61,946 nt of DNA from contig CABYZU010000004.1 of assembly GCA_902523495.1 (NCBI GenBank), positions 1 to 61,946 of the forward strand. The letters are read 5' to 3'. Shown piece by piece: positions 61,761 to 61,946 of this stretch (positions are counted from its first letter, which is position 1; each line of letters begins with the position of its first letter). The notes beneath the pieces are model-generated. The model did not search any database and was not told the DNA's origin. It was given only the letters and a program-made list of their open reading frames with translations. This DNA is from an uncultured Pelagibacteraceae bacterium. GTDB taxonomy: Bacteria > Pseudomonadota > Alphaproteobacteria > Pelagibacterales > Pelagibacteraceae. The position numbers and the translations under genes are program-made.

Positions 61761-61946
61761 TTATTTAGATTTTCTTTTATAATTTTTTACTTCTAATTGT
61801 TGACTTCTAGTTAAGGCTAAAGATTTTTTACCGACACTTCTAGTAATTACAGATCCAGCACCAATTATACTATTTTCTCCAACTGTTAATGGAGCTACTA
61901 AAGAAGAGTTAGAACCTATAAATACTTTATCTTTTATTTTAGTTTT
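61761..61946 (-). CDS. glmU: GlmU C-terminus (5' part outside window)
   Basis: The 61 visible codons encode the left-handed beta-helix end of the bifunctional Glm[33 protein letters not shown] and [15 protein letters not shown] before TAA at 61761-61763. GlmU acetylates glucosamine 1-phosphate and makes UDP-GlcNAc. The pairing with glmS directly downstream supports the call. Confidence 0.9.
   Translation of the reverse strand, partial: KTKIKDKVFIGSNSSLVAPLTVGENSIIGAGSVITRSVGKKSLALTRSQQLEVKNYKRKSK

Overview
The window is a streamlined, very AT-rich alphaproteobacterial chromosome segment, most likely from the SAR11 clade (Pelagibacterales). This rests on lysine/asparagine/isoleucine-rich proteins, almost no intergenic space, single-copy informational genes, a soxBDAG sarcosine oxidase operon, a class II DAHP synthase and a citramalate synthase. 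The assignment is inferred from gene content and base composition; no database search was possible. Nothing resembling a phage, insertion sequence, CRISPR array or rRNA gene was seen.

Layout. 1-2417 (+): the end of a TrhO-type rhodanese, a MATE exporter and a secreted or anchored thermonuclease. 2414-9081 (-): a probable operon soxB-soxD-soxA-soxG followed by a solute-binding protein and an ABC permease. 9146-9807 (+): tRNA-Ser(GCT) and a small methyltransferase. 9804-34384 (-): one nearly unbroken information-processing block, tRNA-Tyr, tRNA-Gly, tuf, tRNA-Trp, secE, nusG, rplKAJL, rpoBC, rpsL, rpsG, fusA, the S10 cluster and the first half of the spc cluster up to rplF. There the usual order stops, and an N-terminally short lytic transglycosylase gene follows instead of rplR. 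34514-36742: rlmB, tRNA-Thr, nadK, tRNA-Leu and two tiny ORFs. 36755-43447: two divergent operons, one with a sugar-phosphate cyclase and a putative glycosyltransferase, the other with the three enzymes expected for making and phosphorolysing glucosylglycerate. 43440-51843: a GGCT-like gene, cinA-like, sfsA, map, purB-purC-purS-purQ-purL, bolA and grxD. 51840-61946 (-): methyltransferase, rpsD, a TrmJ-like methylase, cimA, cysS, nadE, class II DAHP synthase, glmS and the end of glmU.

How the genes fit together. The sox operon would turn sarcosine into glycine plus a folate-bound C1 unit, and the linked transporter genes may import a related small amino compound. The central block supplies RNA polymerase, half the ribosome and the elongation factors. 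The 36.7-43.4 kb region looks like a compatible-solute or cyclitol-glycoside module and is the best candidate here for an undescribed pathway. The purine, NAD, DAHP, citramalate and GlcNAc genes are ordinary biosynthesis.

Most notable observations: (1) rpsG carries a one-base excess in an A9 run that throws its perfectly conserved last 25 residues out of frame; (2) a two-domain sedoheptulose-7-phosphate cyclase-like protein of 590 aa sits divergent from glucosylglycerate genes; (3) the spc operon is broken after rplF, where a signal-less, N-truncated transglycosylase is translationally coupled; (4) an ABC permease begins with a lipoprotein-like signal; (5) an 11-bp perfect inverted repeat abuts the soxB start codon; (6) gene ends are strikingly economical, with many TAATG one-base overlaps and convergent genes sharing a single TTAA for both stop codons.
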